Positions 18,547-26,802 of a DNA stretch of 64,000 nt are shown here, one piece after another. The stretch is from Enterococcus rotai (lineage in GTDB: Bacteria; Bacillota; Bacilli; Lactobacillales; Enterococcaceae): assembly GCF_001465345.1 (NCBI RefSeq), contig NZ_CP013655.1, positions 904,893 through 968,892 on the forward strand, given 5' to 3'. Below the pieces are notes generated by a model. It was not told the DNA's origin. It ran no database searches and saw only the letters and a list, made by a program, of their open reading frames with translations. The position numbers were made by a program, and so were the translations under genes. Each line of letters starts with the position of its first letter. Position 1 is the first letter of the stretch.

Positions 18547-20240
18547 TATTGATCCACTCCTTGTAATATAAATTCTTTCATTAAAATTTGTAGCGCCTGA
18601 GCTGGTAATTTATCCAGTAAAAAAGCGATACGTTGCGGTTTCTCTTTTTCATCTGAATCCAGCAAATTGTTCATTAATGCTAACTGTTGTTTATCAGAAA
18701 GTAAAAAGTAATCTTCATAGTATTTCTTCAACCATTCTTGAACAGAAATCATCCCAATGTTCTCTACTAAATTAGTTCTGACATGGTTACTTTGTTGTAA
18801 AAGCGCCACTAATTCTTGCATCGTATATAGTCTAGAAGCTGAAATTTCCTGAGTCTTTGCTAACAGCTCAACTAAAACCATCCCGACATTTTCGGTATAC
18901 ACCCTGTCTCTATATATTCTACGCAGTTTTTTACAGATTTTATTTTTCCGCTCGGCTGAATGCCATAGTTCAATTTGATACGTCTGTTTAATAAAGGTAA
19001 AAAAGGCTTGTTGAAATACCTCTAAACTACTGATTGTCTCATCAAATGTATACCAATAACCAAGATATTTTCTCCCGATAGCCTTCATTGTTTCTAAATA
19101 GCCTAATTGAATATTTTTTGTTGAACGAGCACCATCAAATAATAGCACAGCTCCCATACTCCATGGTGTCTGTAGCGTCAAACAACTAGTTGTTGCTGGT
19201 ATTTTTACTGGTTTGGTGATGCCTGGTCCTTTCACATCCACAATAATGCACTCAGTTGCATCACTACGCAACGCAATGTCAACGGGAATATTATTACGAT
19301 AGCCACCGTCGACATAGTATTTGTCAGCAATTTTCGTTGCCGCCATAGCTGGAAAAAAGGAAGCCGAAGCCAACAACCACTTTTGCCATTGATCACTCGG
19401 ACAGGTATTAAAATGAATGTTTTTTTCCATCATATTAGGCAGCTCTGTTGTAACCAAATAAAAATCAGCTGTGACCTGCTGCATTTTTTCTTGTGAAAAA
19501 GTGTCGTGGATCAGTTTTTGCAATGGCTCTGTTGAAACACCATTTGATTGGATCGCATTCACAGTAAATGAGCCAATTTGACTCATCATTCCTCCGAATG
19601 TATCACCAGATGCTGTTGATACTGGGAAAGACAGAATTTTTTGTGTATCAATCTTCTCCCACATATCTTTAGCTGCCTCAAAATCATCTTGTAGAACCAG
19701 CGCGCCATTCAGTGCACCAACTGATGTCCCTGTAATAATCTTGATTGGAATAGCTAATTCTTTCAATGCTTGCCAAACACCGATTTGATAGGCACCTCTA
19801 GCACCACCGCCACCTAAAACCAAGGCCGTTCGATAGGAAAAATCTTTACTAGCTACTTTATTTTCTGTCACCGTATACCCGTATTTTATAAACACTTCTT
19901 GTAAATATAGGGGCAATGATTGTGGAAAAACAAATGTACTATTCAACTGAAAAGTCTGTTTAAAAAATAGATCAATCGCTAAAAAAAATGATCTCCAAGT
20001 GATTTTTCCGGTTTCTAGAATCAACAGATTCGTCACTTTTCCTATTTCAACTGTTAAAAATAAATATGGATTCTTACCTTTATAGATCACATAAGCTGTA
20101 CTTTCATTGTCACGTACTTTTTTTCTAAAAACTTGCCTTGCTAATGTGTGTGTCTCATAAAAAGGGAATAATTGAATACTATTAGATACTTGTTTAGAAA
20201 AATCCGACCACTCTGAAGCAATCATTTCTTCACTTCTCAT
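18546..20240 (-). CDS. Patatin-like phospholipase
   Basis: 564 residues. Lipid acyl hydrolase of the patatin type with a Ser-Asp dyad. The oxyanion motif is GGGGARGAYQ, the nucleophile serine is in GTSVGALNG, and the aspartate is in DGGYRNN. The patatin core covers about residues 130-330. The N-terminal 130 and C-terminal ~200 residues are extra and helical. An upstream ATG at 20255 lies in the ribosome binding site itself (GGAGGTG), so ATG 20240 is chosen. There is no signal peptide, so it probably acts at the inner face of the membrane. The substrate is unknown. Confidence 0.87.
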   Translation of the reverse strand: MRSEEMIASEWSDFSKQVSNSIQLFPFYETHTLARQVFRKKVRDNESTAYVIYKGKNPYLFLTVEIGKVTNLLILETGKITWRSFFLAIDLFFKQTFQLNSTFVFPQSLPLYLQEVFIKYGYTVTENKVASKDFSYRTALVLGGGGARGAYQIGVWQALKELAIPIKIITGTSVGALNGALVLQDDFEAAKDMWEKIDTQKILSFPVSTASGDTFGGMMSQIGSFTVNAIQSNGVSTEPLQKLIHDTFSQEKMQQVTADFYLVTTELPNMMEKNIHFNTCPSDQWQKWLLASASFFPAMAATKIADKYYVDGGYRNNIPVDIALRSDATECIIVDVKGPGITKPVKIPATTSCLTLQTPWSMGAVLLFDGARSTKNIQLGYLETMKAIGRKYLGYWYTFDETISSLEVFQQAFFTFIKQTYQIELWHSAERKNKICKKLRRIYRDRVYTENVGMVLVELLAKTQEISASRLYTMQELVALLQQSNHVRTNLVENIGMISVQEWLKKYYEDYFLLSDKQQLALMNNLLDSDEKEKPQRIAFLLDKLPAQALQILMKEFILQGVDQ

Positions 20241-20691
20241 TACAAACACCTCCATCTGTTCAAGTATACCAAAATTTTTCGAAAATTACTTTTTATTAAA
20301 AATATACAAAAAGCGTACCTTTTTATTCACTTTTCACGTAAAATAGATGTAGTATACTTTTTATAGATTGATCGATAATAATAAATCCTTGTTTAAAATA
20401 AAATCAAGCAATTACAGCGATCAAATCTTAACAAACCTAGAAAATCCCACTAGAGTTTTCTAACAAAATCTCTCTTTTCTGACAAAAATTACTAAAATCT
20501 GTTAGAATACACTGACTACCTTTCAGAAAATATGAAAGTAGTTATAGAAAATAAATTGGCTATACGCGTCTCCAAAACATTATATCCAATAAAGCCACCC
20601 AAAATAAAATCTTAGGAATCATTCAAGGTTAACATGATTAACGTTTATTCGAAAAACCTACACAGTGAGATTAATGACAAAGGATGTTTAT
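20241..20691 (+). promoter_or_regulatory. Divergent intergenic region with a probable promoter for carboxypeptidase copy 2
   Basis: A 451-base gap between divergent genes with no convincing coding frame. A likely sigma-A promoter for the plus gene is CTGACA (20479-20484), an 18-base spacer and TAGAAT (20503-20508). This gives a leader of about 180 bases before ATG 20692, long enough for a regulatory RNA structure, although I see no known riboswitch. AAAGGATG is the ribosome binding site. Confidence 0.45.
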
Positions 20692-22116
20692 ATGAAAACA
20701 AGAACTATTTTACTGAAAATTTGCTCGTTCATATTAGTTACGGGCTACTTTTCAGGTATCCTAACTGCAACTGACGCTTATGCTGCAGAAGATATTCTAA
20801 CAATCACCCAAAATGCCGGCTATCAAACAAATGAATTTTATAAGCCCAAAGCTTCGATCGTCATTGAAGCACAAACAGGTCAAGTTCTTTGGGAGGACAA
20901 TCCTGATTTAAAATGGAACCCAGCTAGTATCGCTAAACTGATGTCTGTTTATCTTGTTTTTGAAGCAATCGAACAAGGTAAATTTACGTTAGATACAACG
21001 GTCAAAGCAACAGATAACGACCAAGCGATTTCACAGATTTATGAGTTAAGTAACAATTCAATCGTTTCAGGTATCGCTTATCCCGTTCGCGACCTACTTT
21101 ATGCAACACTTGTCCAGTCATCAAATGTTGCCACCGTCATGCTAGCGAACCTTGTAACTGCTCATGATGAGGCCAAGTTTATTCATATGATGAATGACAA
21201 AGCTAAAGAACTCGGCATGACCAACTCAACCTTTTATAATTGTAGCGGAGCTGAAACTGGCGCTTTTAACGGCTATTATAAACCAGAAGGAATCGACCAA
21301 AGTGCAGACAACGTAACCACTGCTCGTGATTTAGCTATTTTATCTTATCATTTATTGAAAAACTATCCGGATACCGTGAAGTATACAAGTCCCGTCCAAA
21401 TCACGATCATGGAAAATACGCCTTATGCTGAAGTCCTAGAAAACCATAATTATTCCTTGCCAGGTCTTGCTTATGGTTATGAGGGTGCAGATGGTTTGAA
21501 AACTGGTTCAAGTCCAACTGGCGGCTTCAACTATGCTGCAACTGCCAAGCGTGAAGATACACGCTTGATTGAAATTGTCTTAGGTGTTGGTGATTGGGAA
21601 GATCAAGAAGGTGAGTTACAGCGTCATGCTTTTGGTAACGCAATTTTTGACCAAGCTTTCGCTACTTATGAATACAAACAACTCCTTACTAAAGGGAACA
21701 ACACGATAAATAAAGAAGAAGTGATTCTAGACCAAGACTTTTATGGTGTAATTCAACGAAATACTACGCCAGCGTTTAAACTAACCGCCGACAAAGTAAC
21801 GATGGATACAGGTCTTTCTCAAGTTTCTCCAACCATCAAAGCACCAAGTGTTTCATTTAAATATGCCCAAAAATTAAAAGCTCTACAAAATGGGACTTTT
21901 CTTAAAAATACTAAGAAGAAGAACAGTTTATCAACCTTTTTCGTTAATGGTTTACTGATTATTTTAGGTCTTTTAGTCATGGCCTTATCCAAATTATTTA
22001 AAAAAGAAACGGCCGGAACGACCAAATTCAGCCCTATTTTAGCTTTAGGTATTTTGCTGATTCTTGCAGGAATTGCTTTAAGCACCTATACAATCGTCAT
22101 CGGTCCTTGGTTTTAA
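20692..22116 (+). CDS. D-alanyl-D-alanine carboxypeptidase, membrane-anchored (PBP5/DacA family), copy 2
   Basis: 474 residues, a close full-length paralogue of the gene at 15566. A signal peptide ends near DAYAAE (about residue 32). SxxK is at Ser79-Lys82; SSN and KTG motifs are intact. The C-terminus again has two hydrophobic stretches with KLFKKE between them. A GTG at 20665 would add nine residues, but the AAAGGATG before ATG 20692 decides the start. Both copies look catalytically competent. The two genes lie on either side of the yicC-patatin block, so this is not a simple tandem repeat. Confidence 0.93.
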   Translation: MKTRTILLKICSFILVTGYFSGILTATDAYAAEDILTITQNAGYQTNEFYKPKASIVIEAQTGQVLWEDNPDLKWNPASIAKLMSVYLVFEAIEQGKFTLDTTVKATDNDQAISQIYELSNNSIVSGIAYPVRDLLYATLVQSSNVATVMLANLVTAHDEAKFIHMMNDKAKELGMTNSTFYNCSGAETGAFNGYYKPEGIDQSADNVTTARDLAILSYHLLKNYPDTVKYTSPVQITIMENTPYAEVLENHNYSLPGLAYGYEGADGLKTGSSPTGGFNYAATAKREDTRLIEIVLGVGDWEDQEGELQRHAFGNAIFDQAFATYEYKQLLTKGNNTINKEEVILDQDFYGVIQRNTTPAFKLTADKVTMDTGLSQVSPTIKAPSVSFKYAQKLKALQNGTFLKNTKKKNSLSTFFVNGLLIILGLLVMALSKLFKKETAGTTKFSPILALGILLILAGIALSTYTIVIGPWF

Positions 22117-22133
22117 TTGAATACTAAAGCAAA

Positions 22134-22164
22134 ACAGCCCCTGCTTGCAGGCGGCTGTTTTTTT
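22134..22164 (+). terminator. Terminator after carboxypeptidase copy 2
   Basis: Stem ACAGCC with GGCTGT and inner CCTG with CAGG, followed by seven T, 18 bases after the stop codon. Confidence 0.9.
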
Positions 22165-22200
22165 GACTCGCCCCCCGCACAACTTTTTGTGGTTAATTCT

Positions 22201-22316
22201 TTGAGTAAAAAAAGCTTGATTGGACATACAGATAAAGTAAGGTCTTATCAAAAATTACTGCTTTTAAAACAACATTAGCTGAGATTTTAAAAGAAGAAGA
22301 TCAGTTAGATATTTAA
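22201..22316 (+). pseudogene. Probable decayed gene tail (frameshifted remnant)
   Basis: One frame from TTG 22201 encodes a protein-like segment (SLIGHTDKVRSYQK) and then stops. From about 22250 a second frame continues with FKTTLAEILKEEDQLDI to a TAA at 22314-22316. Joined by a frameshift near 22250 they read as one coherent helical C-terminus. A very strong terminator follows 20 bases later, as expected after a gene. There is no start or ribosome binding site, so it is at most a remnant. I do not recognise the family. Confidence 0.35.
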
Positions 22317-22335
22317 GGACTGAATCGTTCAAAAA

Positions 22336-22389
22336 GCCAGTCAATCAGAATTGTGGGTGCAATTCTGATTGACTGGCCTTTATTTTTTT
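22336..22389 (+). terminator. Strong terminator after the gene remnant
   Basis: A perfect 18-base stem (22336-22353 with 22360-22377) with a six-base loop and a T-rich tail. No intact gene ends here; only the remnant at 22201-22316 precedes it. Confidence 0.85.
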
Positions 22390-22480
22390 ACCATCATGAC
22401 TTGGTAAAAAGTATATTTTTATGAAGTTCACACAAATTTGGGTAAGAAAATTTAGTATTAGTCTTTAGTATTTTGGGTAA

Positions 22481-23143
22481 TTATTTATTTTTCTTTAGTT
22501 GTTTGATTTCTTTTTCGATTTGATCGATTTGTTTACCTAAAGCTTTTTGTTCATTTTTGTCGCGAGATACTTTTTTCTTGTTGATCAATTCTTGTTTTTC
22601 TTGGATCAATGCATTGATTTTCGCTGCATTGTCTTCCACTGGTGTAGATGGTGTTGTTGTATTGCCTGTTGAACCACTTGTTGAACCATTTTTCAACGCT
22701 TGGATTTCACGTTCGATTTCGCCAAGACGAATGCCTAACGCTTTTTGTTCTTGTGGGTCACGGCTAACTTTTTTCTTGTTGATTACTTCTTGTTTTTCTT
22801 GGATCAATGCAGCGATTTTTGATGCTGTATCTTCACCTGGAGTTGCTGGTGTTGTTGTGTTGCCAGTTGAACCACCTGTTGAGCCACCTTTTTTCAATGC
22901 TTGGATTTCGCGTTCGATTTCGCCGATACGGATGCCTAACGCTTTTTGTTCATTTTTATCGCGAGATACTTTTTTCTTGTTGATCACTTCTTGTTTTTCT
23001 TGGATCAATGCGTTGATTTTTGCAGTGTTATCTACAAGTTGAGCCGAGTTCGCATGTACTTGAGTAGCGGTTGCTAAAAATCCTGTTCCTCCGATTGATA
23101 AAGCTAAACCAGCAACTACTGCACCTTTTACAAATTTGTTCAT
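22481..23143 (-). CDS. Secreted protein with three coiled-coil repeats
   Basis: 220 residues. A signal peptide of about 31 residues ends QVHA. The mature part is three copies of a ~45-residue charged helix starting KINALIQEKQE (near 42), KIAALIQEKQE (near 109) and KINALIQEKQE (near 175). Each runs through KKKVSRD and EQKALG to an EIxREIQALK-type end. Two linkers rich in Gly, Ser, Thr and Pro join them. The repeat shows at DNA level with periods of 201 and 198 bases. There is no LPxTG, membrane anchor or known wall-binding domain, so it is probably released or held by another partner. ATG 23143 follows GGAGGAA; longer starts are rejected. The family is not recognised. Confidence 0.85.
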   Translation of the reverse strand: MNKFVKGAVVAGLALSIGGTGFLATATQVHANSAQLVDNTAKINALIQEKQEVINKKKVSRDKNEQKALGIRIGEIEREIQALKKGGSTGGSTGNTTTPATPGEDTASKIAALIQEKQEVINKKKVSRDPQEQKALGIRLGEIEREIQALKNGSTSGSTGNTTTPSTPVEDNAAKINALIQEKQELINKKKVSRDKNEQKALGKQIDQIEKEIKQLKKNK

Positions 23144-23208
23144 TATAAATTCCTCCAATTTTTTTGTTCGAATACTACTGTTCATATAATAATAGTTCCG
23201 ATACACAA

Positions 23209-23237
23209 ATTATACCCACAGTTCTCTAAAAAGTAAA
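23209..23237 (-). promoter_or_regulatory. Promoter of the secreted coiled-coil gene
   Basis: On the minus strand: TTTACT (23237-23232), a 17-base spacer, and a perfect TATAAT (23214-23209). The leader to ATG 23143 is about 60 bases and contains the GGAGGAA site. Confidence 0.65.
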
Positions 23238-23353
23238 CTATTATTTTATAAATAGTAGTATCAAAATTTTTTATACTTATCGAAATTTATGAAAAAGGGT
23301 GATTTATCAAGGGGTACAGCCGCCTATTTTCTCAAAAATATTTTATAGAAAAG

Positions 23354-23406
23354 AAAAAAAATCTAACTTTTTCACTCATAATCGAGTAGAAAAATTAGAT
23401 TTTTTC
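23354..23406 (-). terminator. Terminator after pgsA
   Basis: Long imperfect stem: AAATCTAACTTTTTC pairs with GAAAAATTAGATTTTTT around a 15-base loop, with A and T runs at both ends. It lies 24 bases after the pgsA stop. Confidence 0.8.
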
Positions 23407-23429
23407 TATAAAATTTGTCTAATTACTCT

Positions 23430-24008
23430 TTACATTGATCCTTTAAATACATCAGCATTTTTCACAAAATAGTCGACGCCTGAATAAATTGTAAATAGTA
23501 AACAAATATAAAGCATAATTTGATCTACAGGAAAACCAATCGCTGCAAACGGAATATTATTGATAAATAATAGAATGATCGCAACCATTTGTGTTGCTGT
23601 CTTGACTTTACCTGGCCAAGCTGCGGCCATTACTTCGCCGCCTTCAACTAATAGTAAACGCAAACCAGTAACAGCAAGCTCTCTACATACAATGATTGCC
23701 ACTACCCAAGTTGGCGCTTTTTGTTGCCCTACTAAAACGATAAATGCTGTCATTACTAGCATTTTATCTGCTAATGGATCGGCGAATTTACCGAAGTTTG
23801 TCACTAGCCCTCGTGCACGAGCGATTTTTCCATCTAACCAGTCAGTAAGACTTGCAACTGCGAAAATAATTGCGCCAACTAGTTGAGTGACTGCTAGTGA
23901 TGTCCCTGCTATGGTTAGTGTGCCCCAGTCCATTGGAATGCTAACAACAGCAATAAAAATCGGGATCATGAATATTCGAATAACGGTTAATTTATTTGGT
24001 AAGTTCAA
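23430..24008 (-). CDS. pgsA: CDP-diacylglycerol-glycerol-3-phosphate 3-phosphatidyltransferase
   Basis: 192 residues from the TTG at 24008. First committed step of phosphatidylglycerol synthesis, in the membrane. The CDP-alcohol phosphotransferase signature is seen as SLTDWLDGKIARARGLVTNF followed by GKFADPLADK, with several membrane helices. An ATG at 24038 would add ten residues (SRKREGQQA), but GAGGGG lies 9 bases before the TTG and the family N-terminus is usually NLPNKLTVIR, so TTG is preferred with some doubt. It follows rodZ, the usual order in Firmicutes. Confidence 0.92.
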   Translation of the reverse strand: MNLPNKLTVIRIFMIPIFIAVVSIPMDWGTLTIAGTSLAVTQLVGAIIFAVASLTDWLDGKIARARGLVTNFGKFADPLADKMLVMTAFIVLVGQQKAPTWVVAIIVCRELAVTGLRLLLVEGGEVMAAAWPGKVKTATQMVAIILLFINNIPFAAIGFPVDQIMLYICLLFTIYSGVDYFVKNADVFKGSM

Positions 24009-24126
24009 TGCCTGTTGCCCCTCTCTTTTCCTACTCATTTTACGTTATCTCATAGAAGGTGTCACGAAAAAAGGTTTTTTCCCCTTATTTAATGTTTAAG
24101 TAAATGAAAGAAACTCTCAATAAATA

Positions 24127-24181
24127 AGTGAGAAAAACACAGGAAATGATCATTCATTGTTCATCACCTATTTTTCTCACT
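24127..24181 (-). terminator. Inverted repeat between rodZ and pgsA
   Basis: Arms AGTGAGAAAAA (24127-24137) and TTTTTCTCACT (24171-24181) enclose about 33 bases that can themselves pair partly (ATGATCAT region). It is only weakly T-tailed on the minus strand, so it may be a partial terminator or an mRNA-stabilising hairpin within a rodZ-pgsA operon. Confidence 0.5.
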
Positions 24182-24203
24182 CATTTCTATCTATAAAATC
24201 GTT

Positions 24204-25145
24204 TTATTGCGGTTGTTGTGACTGTGCGGATTGTTCTGGTTGTGATTGTGCATAAGCCAGAGTCATATTGATATTTCTTAGTCCAATTCCTGTATTGTTC
24301 GGGTTGAACTCTGCTTTTTGTCCATCTAATTTGAATTCCATATATTCAGAAGCACCTAAGCTAACAACAACTTGCGCCGTTCCTGCTGGAATTTCAACAG
24401 ATTTAGGTTGTCCAGGCTGAATCGTTTCTTGATAAAAATAGCCGTTATCATTATTAGCGGCTGTTGCAATATAAACACCCACCCAACAAGGTCCCGTCAA
24501 AGCATTAAATTCAAGCTTAGCAGGAGAAGCTAAATTAGTCGCATTCATATTCACCGTTGGACCAGACTCACTAACAAAACTGACTTCTGCAGGTGCTTTC
24601 GGTTCTGATGAAGAACTTGAGCTTGAAGACTCCGTTGTACTTGATGCAGGAGCTTGGCTTGACGCAGAACTCGATGTTGACTCAGATTCTCTAATGATTT
24701 CAGAAGCTGGCGGCTGAATCATCGGGCTTGTTTGCCGATCTTGCCATGTAATATAAAAAACAACAATTGCAATTGCTAATCCAATCAAAGAAAAAATAAT
24801 CGCAGGCAAACTACGCATAAAACGTTTAGTTTGGCTATTTTCATCGTACATTTGGGTTCTTGATTCATCCAAGGTTTGATATTGAATCGCTGTTTCTATG
24901 TCTTCTGGTTCTTCTATTCCATCATAAATCTCTACTAACTCGTTGCCGTCTAATCCAACTGCGCTTGCATATTGACGAATAAACGCACGTACATAAAATG
25001 TTCCTGGCATAGAATCAAAATCATTCTCTTCGATGGCTATTAAATAGCGCTTTTGTGTTTTAGTAATTTGCTGCAATTCGTCTAATGACATATTACGTTG
25101 CAGTCGTGCATCTCTTAATTTTTTTCCAATATTTACGCTGGCCAC
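24204..25145 (-). CDS. rodZ: RodZ-like membrane cytoskeleton protein (HTH, one membrane helix, DUF4115)
   Basis: 313 residues. Links the cell-wall elongation machinery to the cytoplasm. An N-terminal helix-turn-helix (GKKLRDARLQRNMSLDEL) carries the family pattern IEENDFDSMPG and FIRQYA. One membrane helix lies near 115-135. A Ser-rich linker follows outside, then a beta domain of the DUF4115 type ending in a Gln-rich tail. Position upstream of pgsA and downstream of the two M16-type peptidase genes is the standard ymfF-ymfH-ymfM-pgsA order of Firmicutes. Confidence 0.9.
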   Translation of the reverse strand: MASVNIGKKLRDARLQRNMSLDELQQITKTQKRYLIAIEENDFDSMPGTFYVRAFIRQYASAVGLDGNELVEIYDGIEEPEDIETAIQYQTLDESRTQMYDENSQTKRFMRSLPAIIFSLIGLAIAIVVFYITWQDRQTSPMIQPPASEIIRESESTSSSASSQAPASSTTESSSSSSSSEPKAPAEVSFVSESGPTVNMNATNLASPAKLEFNALTGPCWVGVYIATAANNDNGYFYQETIQPGQPKSVEIPAGTAQVVVSLGASEYMEFKLDGQKAEFNPNNTGIGLRNINMTLAYAQSQPEQSAQSQQPQ

Positions 25146-25509
25146 TCGTCCATCTTCTCCAGTCTTTCTAATTTATCAGTTTAGCTTGATTGAATCAAGC
25201 TGTTATTACAGTAATCATGTTTCTCTCTTAATCTAGTTTTCTTTAGCTATCATTAGTTTATGTAAAACCTTTGAGTAAAAAATAACCGATCTTCTAATAG
25301 TCAATTGCTCAAAATGCTGGAAGATTTACTTTACTTAACTTATCTAAGCATACCATAAAAAATTCCCGCTGAGGATAACATTTTTGAAAGTTTGTCACTA
25401 AATATCGGACTTTTTTTGATTCTGATAATAGTAGCTTGAGCAAGTCCTGAATCCTTAGCTAAAACTTAGGACTAATCATTCAACTACTTGCTCTCACATA
25501 CTATTCAAT
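25146..25509 (-). promoter_or_regulatory. Intergenic region upstream of rodZ with two inverted repeats
   Basis: 364 bases without a gene. Near rodZ is a 19-base palindrome at 25183-25201 (arm AGCTTGATT, one central base). Just after the M16 gene stop is a larger structure at about 25437-25495: an outer stem GAGCAAGT/ACTTGCTC and an inner stem AGTCCT/AGGACT. The latter has no T run and is more like a folded leader or an mRNA end than a simple terminator. I see no match to a riboswitch or T-box motif. Confidence 0.45.
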
Positions 25510-26802
25510 CTACTTTTTAGGATACATAAAAAAGCGGCTTAACCCATCTTGATTAATCAACGTTTGTGCCAAATTTTTCACATCAGATAATTGGACACTT
25601 TCAATCACTTCTGGTGTGTCAAACAAGGTTGTTTCTCCATAAAGCGATTGTGAAAATTGATTTGCGATATATTCTAGTGAATTTAACGATTGGAAATATT
25701 TTCCAATCATCTTTTTCTTCAATAATGACAAGTTTTCTTCGGTTACTTCCAAACTCTCATTAGCTGTCAATAAAATCTCTTCGATCCGTTCAGCTAACAC
25801 TTCTGGTTGATCACTATCGCCACCAAAATCCGCAAAGTGGAAACTACGGTCCAAATTAAATTCATAGCCGAAACTATCATCCAATAAGCCTTCGTTATAC
25901 AAATTCAAGTAATTTTGTGACGTATTGCCAAATAACAATTGGAACAATAAATTAGCTGTTGTTTTATATTTTAGTAATTCTTTTCCATCTGTTGGAACTT
26001 CATCCAAGCCTTTTAAACCTACAATGACTTTAGAACGGCTGATGGTCATTTCCAAAGAGCTTTCTTTAATGATATCTGCAGCTGTTTCTTTAGGAAAATG
26101 ACGTTTGATCGGTTCAGCTTTCGTAAAGGTTTTAGCTGCTTGATTATCACGGATAAAAGTCATCATAGCTTCCGGATCCATCTTGCCGACAACAAATAAC
26201 GTCATGTTACTAGGGTGGTAGAAGGTATTGTAGCAAGTATACAAATCTTTTGCAGTGATTTCACCAATACTTTCCACCGTTCCCGCAATATCAATATGCA
26301 ACGGATGTTTTGGATAAAGATTGCCTAGTGTCCCAAAAAATAAGCGCCAGTTAGAATCATCTAAATACATTTGGATCTCTTGTCCGATGATTCCTTTTTC
26401 TTTATCTACTGTTTCTTTGGTAAAGTAAGGTTCTTGAACAAAATTAATCAAAGTTTCCAAGTTTTTTTCTACTTGGTCAGTCGTTGAAAATAAGTAGCTT
26501 GTCTTCGTAAAACTTGTAAAAGCGTTCGCCGAAGCTCCTTGGCGACCAAATTGTTGGAAAACATCACCATCTTCTTTTTCAAACATTTTATGTTCTAAAA
26601 AATGGGCGATCCCATCTGGTACTTTTACGAAATCTTTTTCACCGATCGGCACAAATTCATTGTCGATCGAGCCATAATTAGTCGTAAACAAGCCATACGT
26701 TTTGTTGTATTCTGCTTTAGGCAACAAATAAACAGTTAAGCCGTTTTCTAGGACTTCTGTATATAGGACTTCGTTGATTTGCGGATATTCTTTTTTATGC
26801 AT
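25510..26802 (-). CDS. M16-family zinc peptidase (YmfH type)
   Basis: 430 residues. Pitrilysin-family metalloprotease. The inverted zinc motif HxxEH is present as HFLEHKMFEK, and the downstream glutamate region is ETVDKEKGIIGQEI. The length equals the single-chain bacterial YmfH proteins, which pair with a related subunit that lacks the zinc motif. Here that partner gene lies directly upstream with an 8-base overlap. Processing of secreted peptides or regulators is the usual proposal; the substrate is unknown. Confidence 0.88.
   Translation of the reverse strand: MHKKEYPQINEVLYTEVLENGLTVYLLPKAEYNKTYGLFTTNYGSIDNEFVPIGEKDFVKVPDGIAHFLEHKMFEKEDGDVFQQFGRQGASANAFTSFTKTSYLFSTTDQVEKNLETLINFVQEPYFTKETVDKEKGIIGQEIQMYLDDSNWRLFFGTLGNLYPKHPLHIDIAGTVESIGEITAKDLYTCYNTFYHPSNMTLFVVGKMDPEAMMTFIRDNQAAKTFTKAEPIKRHFPKETAADIIKESSLEMTISRSKVIVGLKGLDEVPTDGKELLKYKTTANLLFQLLFGNTSQNYLNLYNEGLLDDSFGYEFNLDRSFHFADFGGDSDQPEVLAERIEEILLTANESLEVTEENLSLLKKKMIGKYFQSLNSLEYIANQFSQSLYGETTLFDTPEVIESVQLSDVKNLAQTLINQDGLSRFFMYPKK

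Noticed and set aside
22557..23042. 161-residue plus-strand reading frame
   Set aside because: It is the antisense shadow of the triple-repeat coiled-coil gene; its own repeats only mirror that gene, and it lacks a ribosome binding site.
25435..25500. T-box or riboswitch between the M16 gene and rodZ
   Set aside because: Two nested inverted repeats exist, but none of the conserved T-box or riboswitch core sequences is visible and there is no following terminator/antiterminator pair.
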